A DNA stretch of 64,000 nt from Triticum aestivum. Its lineage: Eukaryota; Streptophyta; Magnoliopsida; Poales; Poaceae. The translations under genes were made by a program, and so were the position numbers. This document shows positions 12,105 through 24,330 of this stretch, piece by piece. The stretch is from assembly GCF_018294505.1 (NCBI RefSeq), contig NC_057810.1:707745859-707809858 (forward strand), given 5' to 3'. Position 1 is the first letter of the stretch; the number at the start of each line of letters is the position of its first letter. Under the pieces are notes generated by a model. The model was not told the origin of the DNA, ran no database searches, and saw only the letters and a list, made by a program, of their open reading frames with translations.

Positions 12105-13448
12105 TCAAGTAATGGATCCACCCGGATCCCAAGGTATATCAAAGACAATTTTAATTAACAATGATTTGTAATTTAGTAGTGAGCACAAAGTAATATATAT
12201 CAAGAAACAACGAAGTCTAACTCTCTTCCTATGCATCGGCATGTCATAAAGGAACAATTCATGCACACCAAGTAAAGGCCAATGCATAGTATAAGCAGTT
12301 TCTTGCAATTCTATCGTGTTGGAAACATAGAGAGGTGGAGACATAGTTCCTCTCTCATAATAATTGCAAGTAGGAGCAGCAAACACATGCATATTATATT
12401 CACCAAAATCATCATGTGCAACGGTAAAAGGCAACCCATTAATATAATCCTTAATAAGCATAAACTTCTCCGATCTAGTGTAGTTTGGAGAATTCAAAAA
12501 GATAATAGGACTATCATGCGTGGGTGCAATAGAAACAATTTCATATTTAACATAAGGAACTATAGCAAGTTCATCTCCATAAGCATAATTCATATCAGCA
12601 TCTTGGCCACAAGCATAGCAAGCATCATCAAAAAGGGGTAATTCAAGAGAATCAACGGGATCATAACAATCATCATAGCAATCATCCTTCGGTAAGCACG
12701 AAGGGAAATTAAACAATGTATGAGTTGAAGAGTTACTCTCATTAGAAGGTGGGCACGGGTAGCTAATCCGCTCTTCCTCCTTTTGTTCTTCACTCTCCTC
12801 ATCATCTTTTTCATCCAATGAGCTCACAGTTTCATCAATTTCTTCTTCCATAGCTTCCTGCAAAATATTAGTCTCTTCTTGTACAGCGGAGACTTTCTCA
12901 ATAAATGCATTAATGTAGTAATTGTATTCATAATTTTCATACTAATATCTAAGTATAGCAAGATTTTCAGGCCTATAAACATCATTATCTAAAGCTTCAT
13001 ACTTTTCAAACAGATATTCAATTTCATAAGCAGCCTTAAAAGCAACAAATTCTTCTATTTGTTCCACATCATAGTAATCATATATACCATTAGCATAAGA
13101 AGCCAAGGTTTTATCATCATTAAATTTTCATGAAAAGGGAAGGTGTGGAGCCTTCATCCTAGAGCAACAAGTAATATCATATCTCAAGCATAGTTGCCTA
13201 GCATACCACTTCAACATTTGAATTTGATCCCATAATAGTTTCCCTTTTTGTGTCAAGTGATAATCCCTAAAGTATTCACGTTGATCCAACGTGTCTCCCA
13301 TAACATAATTGAAAGGGGTTTTCTCAGGATTATCAAAGTAGTACATAATTTCTTTCACATAACCATCATCGAGGGTTTTAGGAGGTTCCCCATCTCCATG
13401 ACTAGCAAGTACACCTAATTTTTTTGGTATTTCATGTTCCATATCCAT
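12105..13448 (-). pseudogene. Unknown acidic ORF of Gypsy A, two nonsense codons
   Basis: One frame runs from an ATG at 13448 to a stop at 12105, interrupted by TGA at 13128-13130 and TAG at 12942-12944; the distances from 13448 are multiples of three, so there is no frameshift. The product would be about 447 residues. The N-terminal part contains YVKEIMYYFDNPEKTPFNYV and a Trp/Tyr-rich stretch. The middle is strongly acidic (EEEIDETVSSLDEKDDEESE). The C-terminal part carries HVFAAPTCNYYERG and MHWPLLGVHELFLY. I recognise it as a protein type common beside Triticeae Gypsy elements but know no function; no capsid, protease or polymerase motif is present. It sits where gag-pol would be. Confidence 0.75.
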
Positions 13449-13544
13449 AACTAAAGATAGAGAACAACTTAGAACAGCAAATAAAAATTACTTAGTGATA
13501 AAGCAAACAAGCACACACGAGAATATTCACTCCACGCTATGACT

Positions 13545-13561
13545 CCCCGGCAACGGCGCCA
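13545..13561 (-). promoter_or_regulatory. Primer-binding site, exact tRNA-Asp match (Gypsy A)
   Basis: The plus strand reads CCCCGGCAACGGCGCCA, identical to the remembered 3' end of plant tRNA-Asp plus CCA. It is 11 bases from the LTR edge at 13573. Confidence 0.9.
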
Positions 13562-13572
13562 GAAAAAGGTCT

Positions 13573-15108
13573 TGATAACCCACAAGTGTAGCGGATCGCA
13601 ATAGTTTTCGATAAGTAAGAGTGTCGAACCCAATGAGGAGCTAAAGGTAGAATAACTATACCCTCAAGTTCTATCTACCACCGATACAACTCTACGCACG
13701 CTTGATGTTCGCTTTACCTAGAACAAGTATGCAACTAGAAGTACTTCGTAGGTGTTGTTGGATAGGTTTGCAAGATAATAAAGAACACGTAAATAAAAAA
13801 TATGGGCTGTTTAGATAAAGATGCAATAAAGTAAATATAGCGAGTGTGGAAAAGTGGTGGTAGGAGTGGTGAAATTGCGCCTAAGCAATTGACTATGTTG
13901 CTAGACCGGCAATCACTATTGCAATTCTATTTGAGGGAGAGGCATAAGCTAACATACTTTCTCTACTTGGATCATATGCACTTATGATTGGAACTCTAGC
14001 AAGCATCCGCAACTACTAAAGATTCATTAAGGTAAAACCCAACCATAGCATTAAAGTATCAAGTCCCCTTTTATCCCATACGCAAACAACCTACTTACTC
14101 GGGTCTGTGCTTCTGTCACTCACGCCACCCACCATAAGCAAATCATAAACATATTGCAAACCCTACAACGGGGATCCCTCACGCTTGCACGACACGGAGG
14201 GCACAATAGGACAGCACCAATAATAAAACATGCAACTCAAACCAATCATAGCAATTCATCAATCACCGATAGGACAACGAAAATCTACTCAGACATCATA
14301 GGATGGCAACACATCATTGGATAATAATATGAAGCATAAAGCACCATGTTCAAGTAGAGGGTACAGCGAGTTGCAGGAGAGTGGACCGCTGGATATAGAT
14401 GGGGGAAGGTGATGGCGATGTTGGTGAAGATGGCGGAGGTGCTGGTGAAGATCGCGGTGATGATGATGGCCCCCGACAGTGCTCCGGCGCCACCGGAAGC
14501 AAGGGGGAGAGAGCCCCCCTTCTTCTTCTTCTTCCTTGACCTCCTCCATAGATGGGAGAAGGGTTTCCCCTCTGGTCCTTGGCTCCCATGGCGTGGGAGG
14601 GGCAAGAGCCCCTCCGAGATTGGATCTATCTCTCTATTTTTGCGTTCTCAGATTCTACCCTTTCACCGTTTCTTTAATATCCGGAGATCCATAACTCCGA
14701 TTGGGGTGAATCATTTGCCCAGATTTTTCTCATAAAATAAGCTTTCTTGCGGCAAAAGAAGGGCATCAACCGCCTTACGGGGGGCCCAGGAGAGTCCAGG
14801 GCGCGCCTGCCTCCCTGGGGCGTGCCCCCTATCTCCTGGCCCCCTCGGGCACCGTCTCGCGTTGATTTTACTTCCCAAAAATCACAAATATTCCAAAAAA
14901 AATCTCCATCCGTTTTTATCCCGTTTGGACTCCGTTTGATATTGGTTTTCTGTGAAACATAAAACATGCAACAAGAAGGAACTAGCCCTGGGCACTGGAT
15001 CAATATGTTAGTCTGAAAAATAGTTTAAAAAGTTGCCAAAAGTATATGAAAGTTGAAGAATATTGGCATGGAACAATCAAAAATTATAGATATGACGGAG
15101 ACGTATCA
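13573..15108 (-). repeat. Gypsy A 5' LTR
   Basis: 1536 bp, TG...CA on the plus strand, adjoining the primer site on its left and the TATAC duplication (15109-15113) on its right. Confidence 0.9.
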
Positions 15109-15113
15109 TATAC

Positions 15114-16086
15114 CGATCTTCACCTCCGGACCATTCTGGAGCTCCTCGTCATGTCCGGGATCTCATCCGAGACTCCAAAGAACCTTCGGTAACCACATAC
15201 TATTTCCCATAACAACTCTAGGGTCACCGAACCTTAAGTGTGTAGATCCTACGGGTTCCTGAACCATGCAGACATGACCGAGACATCTCTCCGGCCAATA
15301 ACCCACAGAGGGATCTGGATACCCATGTTGGCTCCCACATGTTCCACGATGATCTCATCGGATGAACCACAATGTCGAGGATTCAAGCAATCCCGTATAC
15401 AATTCCCTTTGTTAATCGATACGTTACTTGCCCGAGATTCGATCGTCGGTATCCCAATACCTCGTTCAATCTCGTTACCGGCGAGTCACTTTACTCGTTC
15501 TGTAATGCATGATCCCGTGACTAACTACTTAGTCACATTGAGCTCATTATGATGATGCATTACCGAGTGGGCCCAGAGATACCTCTCCATCATACGGAGT
15601 GACAAATCCCAGTCTCGATTCGTGCCAACCCAATAGACACTTTCAGAGATACCTGTAGTGCACCTTTATAGCCACCCAGTTATGTTGTGACGTTTGGTAC
15701 ACCCAAAGGTTTCCTACGGTATCCGGGAGTTGCACAATCTCATGGTCTAAGTAAATGATACTTGACATTAGAAAAGCTCTTAGCAAACGAACTATACGAT
15801 CTTGTGCTATGCTTAGGATTGGGTCTTGTCCATCACATCGTTCTCCTAATGATGTGACCTGTTTATCAATGACATCCTATGTCCATGGTCAAGAAACCAT
15901 AACCATCTATTGATCAACGAGCTAGTCAACTAGAGGCTCACTAGGGACATGTTGTGGTCTATGTATTCACACATGTATTACGGTTTCTAGTTAATACAAT
16001 TATAGCATGAACAATAGATAATTATCATGAACAAGGAAATATAATAATAACCATTTTATTATTGCCTCTAGGGCATATTTCCAACA
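15114..16086 (-). repeat. Angela 2 3' LTR, remaining part
   Basis: Resumes the LTR broken at 7567: the join CCAATATAC/CGATCTTCACC appears uninterrupted at about 21959 in the other LTR. It ends CTAGGGCATATTTCCAACA, the reverse of the Angela 5' terminus. Confidence 0.92.
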
Positions 16087-16097
16087 ATCTCCCACTT
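16087..16097 (-). promoter_or_regulatory. Angela 2 polypurine tract
   Basis: Minus strand AAGTGGGAGAT abuts the 3' LTR, the standard place and composition for a Copia plus-strand primer. Confidence 0.75.
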
Positions 16098-19000
16098 GCA
16101 CTAGAGTCAATAATCTAGTTCACATCATTATGTGATTGTATCGAATCCAACACCCATGGTGTTTGATCATATCTCGCTTGTGAGAGAGGTTTATTAGTCA
16201 ACGGGTCTGAACCTTTCAGATCCGTGTGTGCTTTACAAATATCTATGTCATCTTGTAGATGCAGCTACCAGGTGCTACTTGGAGCTATTCCAAATAACTG
16301 CTCTACTATACAAATCCGGTTTACTACTTAGAGTCATCCAGATTAGTGTCAGAGTTTGCATCAATGTAACCCTTTATGACGAACTCTTTTACCACCTCCA
16401 TAATCGAGAAAATTCCTTAGTCCACTAGTTACTAAGGTTAAGTTTGACTGCTGTCATGTGATCCATTCCTGGATCACTCTTGTACCCCTTGACTGACTCA
16501 TGGCAAGGCACACTTCAGGTGCGGTACTCAACATAGCATACTGTAGAGCCTACGTCTAAAGCATAGGGGATGACCTTCGTCCTTTCTCTCTCTTCTGCCG
16601 TGGTCAGGTCTTCAGTCTTACTCAATACTCACACCTTATAACACAGCCAAGAACTCCTTCTTTGCTGATCTATTTTGAACTCCTTCAAAATCTTGTCACG
16701 GTATGTATTCATTTGAAAGTACTATTAAGCGTTTTTGATCCATCCTTATAGATCTTGATGCTCAATGTTCAAGTAGCTTAATCCAGGTTTTCCATTGAAA
16801 AACACTTTTCAAATAACCCTATATGCTTTCCAGAAATTCTATAGCATTTCTGATCAACAATATGTTAACAACATATACTCATCAGAAATTCCATAGTGCT
16901 CCCACTCACTTCTTTGGAAATACAAGTTTCTCATAAACTTTGTATAAACCCAAAATCTTTGATCATCTCATCAAAGCGTATATTCCATCTCCGAGATGCT
17001 TACTCCAGTCCTTAGAAGGAGTACTGGAGCTTTGCATACTTGTTAGCATCTTTCAGGATTGACAAAACCTTCTGGTTGTATCACATACAACATTTCCTCA
17101 AGAAAATCATCGAGGAAACAATGTTTTGACATCCTATCTGCAAGATTTCATAAATAATGCAGTAACTGCTAATATAATTCCAACAGACTCTTAGCATCGC
17201 TACGAATGAGAAAGACTCATCGTAGTCAACTCCTTGAACTTGTCGGAAAACATCTTAGCGACAAGTCGAGCTTTCTTAATGGTGACACTTACCATCATTA
17301 TCTGTCTTCCTTTTAAAATCCATCTGTACTCAACAGCCTTACGACCATCGAGTAGTTCTTCCAAAGTCTATACTTTGTTTTCATACATGGATCCTCTCTC
17401 GGATTTTATGGCCTCAAGCCATTCGTCAGAATCCGGGCCCACCATTGCTTCTCCATAGCTTGTAGGTTCATTGTTGTGCAACATGACATCTAAGACAGGA
17501 TTACATACCACTCTGAAGTAGTGCACATCCTTGTCAACCTACGAGGTTTGGTAGTGACTTGATCTGAAGTTTCATGATCACTATCATCAGCTTCCACTTC
17601 AATTGGTGTAGGCGCCATAGGAACAACTTCCTGTGCCCTGCTACACAATAGTTGAAGTGATGGTTCAATAACCTCATCAAGTCTCCACCATCCTCCCACT
17701 CATTTCTTTCAAGAGAAACTTTTCCTCGAGAAAGGACCCATTTCTGGAAACAATCACTTTTGCTTCCGGATCTGAATTAGGAGGTATACCCAACTGTTTT
17801 TGGGTGTCCTACGAAGATGCATTTTATCCGTTTTGGGTTCGAGCTCATCAGGCAAAACTTTTCACATAAGCGTCACAACCCCAATTTTTTTAAGAAATGA
17901 CAGCTTAGGTTTCTCTAAACCATAGTTCATATAGTGTCATCTCAACGGAATTACATGGTGCCCTATTTAAAGTGAATGCGGTTGTCTCTAATGCCTAACC
18001 CATCAACGACAGTGGTAATTCGATAAGAGACATCATGGTATGCACCATATCCAATAGGGTGCATTTATGATGTTCAGACACATCATCACACTATGGTGTT
18101 CCAGGCGGTATTAGTTATGAAACAATTTCCACAAGGTCTTAATTGTGTACCAAACTCGTAACTCAGATATTCATCTCTATGATCATATCATAGACATTTT
18201 ATCCTCTTGCCACGATGATCTTCAACTTCACTCTGAAATTGCTTGAAGCTTTCAATAATTCAGACTCGTGTTTCATCAAGTAAATATACTCAGAATCTAC
18301 TCAAATCATCTGTGAAGTAATAGCATAATGATATTCACTGCGTGCCTCAGCACTCATTGGATTGCACACATCAAATGCATTACTTCCAACAAGTTGCTCC
18401 CTTGTTTCATCTCACTGAAAAACGAGGCCTTTCAATCATCTTGCCCATGTGGTATGATTTGCATGTCTCAAGTGATTCAAAATCAAGTGAGTCCAAATGA
18501 TCCATCTGTATGGAGTTTCTTCATGCATATATACCAATAGACATGGTTCACATGTCTCAATCTTTTCAAAACGAGTGAGTCCAAAGATCCATCAACATGG
18601 AGCTTCTTCATGCGTTTTATACTAGTATGACTCAAATGGCAGTGCCACAAGTATGTGGTAGTATCATTGCTATCTTATATCTTTTGGTATGAACATGTGT
18701 ATCACTACGATTGAGATTCAATACACCATTCATTTTAGGTGCAAGACCGTTGAAGGTATTATTCAAATAAACAGAGTAACCATTATTCTCCTTAAATGAA
18801 TAACTGTATTGCAATAAACATAATCCAATCATGTCTATGCTTAACGCAAACACCAAATAACAATTATTTAGGTTTAACACAAATCTCGATGGTAGAGGGA
18901 GTAGGCGATGCTTGATCACATCAACCTTGGAAACACTTCCAACACACATCATCATCTCACCTTTAGCGAGTCTCCGTTTATTCCGTAGCTCTTTTATTTC

Positions 19001-21175
19001 GAGTTACTAACACTTAGCAACCGAACCGGTATCTTAATACCCTGGTGCTACTAGGAGTACTAGTAAAGTACACATTTAATACAATGTATATCCAATATAC
19101 TTCTGTCAACCTTGCCAGCCTTCTCATCTACCAAGTATCTAGGGTAGTTCTGCTTCAGTGACCGTTCCCTCATTACAGAAGCACTTAGTCTCGGGTTTGG
19201 GTTCAACCTTGGGTTTCTTCACTAGAGCAGCAACTGATTTGCCATTTCATGAAGTATCCCTTCTTGCCCTTGCCCTTCTCGAAACTAGTGGTTTTACTAA
19301 CCATCAACAATTGATGCTCCTACTCGATTTCTACTTTCGCGGTGTCAAACGTCGCGAATTGCTCAAGGATCATCACGTCTATCCCTGATATGTTATGGTT
19401 CATCATGAAGCTCTAATAGCTTGGCGGCAGTGACTATGGAGAACCATCACTATCTCATCTGGAAGATTAACTCCCACTCGATTCAAGTGATTGTAGTACT
19501 CAGACAATCTGAGCACATGCTCAATGATTGAGCTTTTCTCCCTTACTTTGCAGGTTAAGAAACTTGTCGGAGGTCTCATACCTCTTGACGTCAGCACGAG
19601 CCTAAAATCCTAATTTCAACTCTTGGAACATCTCATATGTTCTGCGACGTTTCAAAAATGTCTTCGGTGCCTCAATTCTAAACCGTTTAACATTACACAC
19701 TAAACTATCATGTAGTCATCAAAATATGTATGTCAGATGTTCGCAACATCGACAAACGACGCTCGAGGTTCAGCACACCGAGCGATGCATTAAGGACATA
19801 AGCCTTCTATGCAGCAATTAGGACAATCCTCAGTATACGGACCCAGTCCGCATAATTGCTATTGTCAACTTTCAACTAAATTTTCTCTAGGAACATATCT
19901 TAAAATAGTAGAACTAAAGCATAGGCTATGACATAATTTGCAAAGACCTTTTGACTATGTTCATGATAATTAAGTTCATCTGATATTAATGAACTCCCAC
20001 TTAGATAGACATCCCTCTAGTCATCTAAGTGATACATGATCCAAGTCGCCTAGGCCGTGTCCGATCATCACGTGAGACGGGCTAGTCATCATCGATGAAC
20101 ATCTTCATGTTGATCGCATTTGCTATACGACTCATGTTGGACCTTTCGGTCTCTTGTGTTCCGAGGCCATGTCTGTACATGGTAGGCTCGTCAAGTAAAC
20201 CTAAGTGTTTTGCATGTGTAAATCTGGCTTACACCCGTTGTATGCGAACGTTAGAATCTATCACACCCGATCATCACGTGGTGCTTCGAAACAACGAACC
20301 TTCGCAATGGTGCACAGTTAGGGGGAACACTTTCTTGAAATTTTATGAGGGATCATCTTATTTATGCTACCATCATTCTAAGCAAATAAGATGCAAAAAC
20401 ATGATAAACATCTCATGCAATCAAATAGTGACATGATATGGCCAATATCATTTTGCTCCTTTTGATCTCCATCTTCGGGGAACCATGATCATCATCGTCA
20501 CCGGCATGACACTATGATCTCCATCATTGTGTCTTCATGAAGTTTTCTCGCTAATTATTACTTCTATTACTATGGCTAATGGTTTAGCAATAAAGTAAAG
20601 TAATTACATGGCGTTATTCAATGACATGCAGGTCATACAATAAATTAAGGCAACTCCTATGGATCCTGCTGGTTGTCATACTCATCGACATGCAAGTCGT
20701 GATTCCTATTACAAGAACATGATCAATCTCATACATCACATATATTTCATTCATCACATCCTTTGGCCATATCACATCACACGGCATGTGCTGCAAAAAC
20801 AAGTTAGACGTCCTCTAATTGTTGTTGCAAGTTTTTACGTGGCTGCTATAGGTTTCTAGCAAGAACGTTTCTTACCTACGCCAAAACCACAACGTGATAT
20901 GTCAATTGCTATTTACCCTTCATAAGGACCCTTTTCATCGAATCCGATCCAACTAAAGTGGGAGAGACAGACACCCGCTAGCCACCTTATGCAACTAGTG
21001 CATGTCAGTCGGTGGAACCTGTCTCACGTAAGCGTACGTGTAAGGTCGGTCCGGGCCGCTTCATCCCACGATGCCGCCGAATCAAGATAAGACTAGTAGT
21101 GGCAAGTAAATTGAAAAAATCAACGCCCACAACAACTTGCGTTCTACTCGTGCATAGAAACTACGCACAGACCTA
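16098..21175 (-). pseudogene. gag-pol: Angela 2 gag-pol remnant
   Basis: About 5 kb on the minus strand, the usual size of an Angela interior, but broken by many stops and frameshifts. A gag fragment lies at about 19403-19597 (YYNHLNRVGVNLPDEI). The start of a Copia reverse transcriptase lies at about 17200-17470, with PDSDEWLEAIKSE and KARLVAK recognisable. Order along the minus strand (gag right, reverse transcriptase left) is as in Copia. Integrase and RNase H should lie between and after these, but I could not point to residues with confidence. Decay is much heavier here than in the LTRs, suggesting that the element was already defective when it inserted. Confidence 0.75.
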
Positions 21176-21187
21176 GCTTTGATACCA
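21176..21187 (-). promoter_or_regulatory. Angela 2 primer-binding site, initiator-Met type
   Basis: The plus strand GCTTTGATACCA is the reverse of TGGTATCAAAGC, one base from the 5' LTR edge at 21189. It is complementary to the 3' end of plant initiator tRNA-Met, apart from the common A for G change. Confidence 0.85.
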
Positions 21188-21188
21188 T

Positions 21189-22939
21189 TGTTGGGGAACG
21201 TAGCAGAAATTCAAAATTTTCTACGCATCACCAAGATCAATCTATGGAGTCACTAGCAACGAGAGAGAGGGGAGTGAATCGTCATACCTTTGAAGATCGC
21301 TAAGCGTAAGCGTTGCAAGAACGCGGATGAAGGAGCCGTACTCGCGGTGATTCAAATCGCGGAAGATCCGATCTAGCGCTAAACGGACGGCGCCTCCGCG
21401 TTCAACACACGTACAGCCCGGGGACGTCTCCTCCTTCTTGATCCAGAAAGGGGAGAGGAGAAGTTGAGGGAGCACTCTGACAACACGACGGGGTGGTGGT
21501 GGTGGAGCCCGTGGTTCTCCGGCAGAGCTTCGCTAAGCACTATGGAGGAGGAGGAAGTGTTGGAGGAGGGAGGGGCTGCGCCAGGGGAAGGGTGTGGCTG
21601 CCCTCCCACCCCCTCACTATATATATGGGGAAGGGGAGAGGGGGCCGGCCCCTCTAGATGGATCTAGAGGAGGCGACGGCGGCCAGGGGAAACCCTAGAT
21701 GGGTTTGGGCGCCCCCACCCCCTAGGAAACTTGCCCCCCAAGCCGGGAGGGGAGGCTGCCCTAGGGGTGGCGCCCCTACCTCTCCAGGTTATGTGAGATG
21801 GGGTGGGAGGGGCGCTCAGCCCCTTAATGGGCTGATGTGCCCCCTCCCCTTGGCCCATAAGGACCCCAACACTTGCCGAGGCCTCCTAAACCCCTTTCGG
21901 ACACGCTGGTCATCACCTGGTACCCCCGGAACAATTCCGGACTCCAATACCCTTCGTCCAATATACCGATCTTCACCTCCGGACCATTCCGGAGCTCCTC
22001 GTCACGTCCGGGATCTCATCCGGGACTCCGATCAACCTTCGGTAACCACATACTATTTCCCATAACAACTCTAGCGTCACCTAACCTTAAGTGTGTAGAC
22101 CCTACAGGTTCGGGAATCATGCAGACATGACCGAGACATCTCTCCGGCCAATAACCAACAGCGAGATCTGGATACCCATGTTGGCTCCCACATGTTCCAC
22201 GATGATCTCATCGGATGAACCACAATGTTGAGGATTCATGCAATCCCGTATACAATTCCCTTTGTCAATCGGTACGTTACTTGCCCGAGATTCGATCGTT
22301 GGTATCCCGATACCTTATTTAATCTCGTTACCAGCAAGTCACTTTACTCATTCCGTAATGCATGATCCCGTGACTAACTACTTAGTCACATTGAGCTCAT
22401 TATGATGATGCATTACTGAGTGGGCCCAGAGATACCTCTCCGTCATACAGAGTGACAAATCCCAGTCTCAATTCGTGCCAACCCAACATACACTTTCAGA
22501 GATACCTGTAGTGCACCTTTATAGCCACCCAGTTACGTTGTGACGTTTGGTACACCCAAAGCATTCCTACGGTTTCCGGAAGTTGCACAATCTCATGGTC
22601 TAAGGAAATGATACTTGACATTAGAAAATCTCTTAGCAAACGAACTATACGATCTTGTGCTATGCTTAGGATTGGGTCTTGTTCATCACATCATTCTCCT
22701 AATGATGTGATCTCGTTATCAATGACATCCTATGTCCATGGTCAGGAAACCATAACCATCTATTGATCAACGAGCTAGTCAACTAGAGGCTCACTAGGGA
22801 CATGTTGTGGTCTATGTATTCACACATGTATTACGGTTTCCAGTTAATACAATTATAGCATGAACAATAGACAATTATCATGAACAAGGAAATATAATAA
22901 TAACCATTTTATTATTGCCTCTAGGGCATATTTCCAATA
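21189..22939 (-). repeat. Angela 2 5' LTR
   Basis: 1751 bp, starting TGTTGGGGAACG and ending TTTCCAATA before the GGGTA duplication. The expected final CA has become TA. A TATA box lies at about 21617-21626 (minus). Confidence 0.92.
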
Positions 22940-23385
22940 GGGTAGGGGGTCCTGAACTATGCATCTAAGGCTAATGGTAACAGGAGGCAAGGGACACGAT
23001 GTTTTACCCAGGTTCGGGCCCTCTCGATGGAGGTAATACCCTACTTCCTGCTTGATTGATCTTGATGATATGAGTATGACAAGAGTTGATCTACCACAAG
23101 ATCGTAGAGGCTAAACCCTAGAAGCTAGCCTGTGATTATGATTGTTGTTGTCCTACGGACTAAACCCTCCGGTTTATATAGACTCCGGAGGAGGCTAGGG
23201 TTACACAGAGTCGGTTATAGAGAAGGAAATCTACATATCCGAATATCCAAGCTTGCCTTCCACGCAAAGGAGAGTCCCATCCGGACACATGACAAAGTCT
23301 TCAATCTTATATCTTCATAGTCCAACAGTCCGGCCAAAGTATATAGTCCGGCTGTCCAAGGACCCCTTAATCCAGGACTCCCTCA
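22940..23385 (-). repeat. Gypsy B, first LTR, right fragment
   Basis: Begins with the second copy of GGGTA and continues the LTR from 6791. It ends GGACTCCCTCA. Restored length is 471 bp against 472 bp for the second LTR. Minus-strand LTR start TGAGGGAGTCCTGG is a common Triticeae Gypsy terminus (Laura/Wilma/Daniela-like names come to mind; not resolved). Confidence 0.88.
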
Positions 23386-23858
23386 GTAGCCCCTAAACCA
23401 GGCTTCAATGACGATGAGTCCTGTGCGCATATTATCTTCGGCATTGCGAGGCGGGTTCCTTCTCTGAATACTTCGTAAGAGATTTAGAACACACGGATTG
23501 TGTCTGGCTCTGCAAAACAAATTCCACTTTCCACCGTAGAGAGTATAATATTCCACAAATTCAATCTGATGACAGCTATTTATGGCATGACATCACGCCA
23601 CGGTCCGGTCATTATTCGAACCGTTTCTCACAACCAACCACCGCACATATCGCGAAGCGGTTTCATCGGCACGTCTGGTCCAAGCAGAGATCGTGTCCCC
23701 TTATCACGGGATCCTCATTAATATAGACGTGGGTAACCCAACCGTGCCATCGAACGTGGCGTTTAGGGAATAGGAGATTTTAGCGGGCAAGTGGGGAGGC
23801 ACGGGATATTCGCTGCCTTTATAAGGGGATAGGAGTCTTCCCTTTCACCCACGCCCTT
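23386..23858. repeat. Gypsy B leader segment, first tandem copy
   Basis: This 473-bp segment starts GTAGCCCCTAAACCAGG and aligns along its length with 24331-24790. Near its right end it holds TTTATAAGGGG (23818-23828), matching the TATA box upstream of the antisense ORF. It ends where the second LTR begins, before the ATG, so this copy has a promoter but no ORF. Confidence 0.82.
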
Positions 23859-24330
23859 TGTCTGTGTCAAAACCGGCGGACCTCGGGTAGGGGGTCCCGA
23901 ACTGTGCGTCTAAGGCTAATGGTAATAGGAGGCAGGGGACACGATGTTTTACCCAGGTTCGGGCCCTCTCGATGGAGGTAATACCCTACTTCCTGCTTGA
24001 TTGATCTTGATGATATGAGTATTACAAGAGTTGATCTACCACGAGATCGTAGAGGCTAAACCCTAGAAGCTAGCCTATGATTATGATTGTTGTTGTCCTA
24101 CAGACTAAACCCTCCGGTTTATATAGACACTGGAGGGGGCTAGGGTTACACACAGTCGGTTACAGGGAAGGAAATCTACATATCCGAATATCCAAGCTTG
24201 CCTTCCATGCAAAGGAGAGTCCCATCCGGACACGTGACAAAGTCTTCAATCTTATATCTTCATAGTCCAACAGTCCGGACAAAGTATATAGTCCGGTTGT
24301 CCGGGTACCCCTTAATCCAGGACTCCCTCA
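23859..24330 (-). repeat. Gypsy B, second LTR
   Basis: 472 bp from TGTCTGTGTCAAAACCGG to GGACTCCCTCA. Flanks CCCTT and GTAGC do not match, so it is not a clean solo-LTR insertion; it is part of an LTR-leader-LTR-leader tandem. Confidence 0.85.

Larger units (their letters stand above)
7568..15108 (-). mobile_element. Gypsy element A: complete, non-autonomous, with an unknown ORF
   Basis: A 7.5-kb minus-strand element with TATAC duplications at 7563-7567 and 15109-15113. LTRs are 13573-15108 (5') and 7568-9101 (3'), both TG...CA on either strand. It has a tRNA-Asp primer site at 13545-13561, a polypurine tract at 9102-9116, and one 448-codon frame with two stop codons (13448 down to 12105). 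No gag, protease, reverse transcriptase or integrase can be seen. Its 3' non-coding region is shared with Gypsy C. The LTR start (minus strand TGATACGTCTCCGTCGTATC) is typical of Triticeae Sabrina/WHAM/Fatima-like families; not resolved further. Confidence 0.9.
6792..22939 (-). mobile_element. Copia element Angela 2, full length but degenerate
   Basis: Minus-strand element bounded by GGGTA at 6787-6791 and 22940-22944. The 5' LTR is on the right (21189-22939). The 3' LTR is on the left and is split by Gypsy A into 6792-7567 and 15114-16086. LTR lengths are 1751 and about 1749 bp. The internal region (16087-21188) has a polypurine tract and an initiator-Met type primer site, but no long reading frame remains. 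The 5' LTR ends in TA instead of CA (22938-22939). The element is inserted in a Gypsy B LTR. Confidence 0.92.

Noticed and set aside
13545..13561. A tRNA-Asp gene fragment
   Set aside because: The exact tRNA 3' end is next to an LTR in the primer-site position; the rest of a tRNA is absent.
23859..24330. Solo LTR insertion for the second Gypsy B LTR
   Set aside because: Flanking pentamers differ (CCCTT and GTAGC), and the leader sequence is repeated on both sides.
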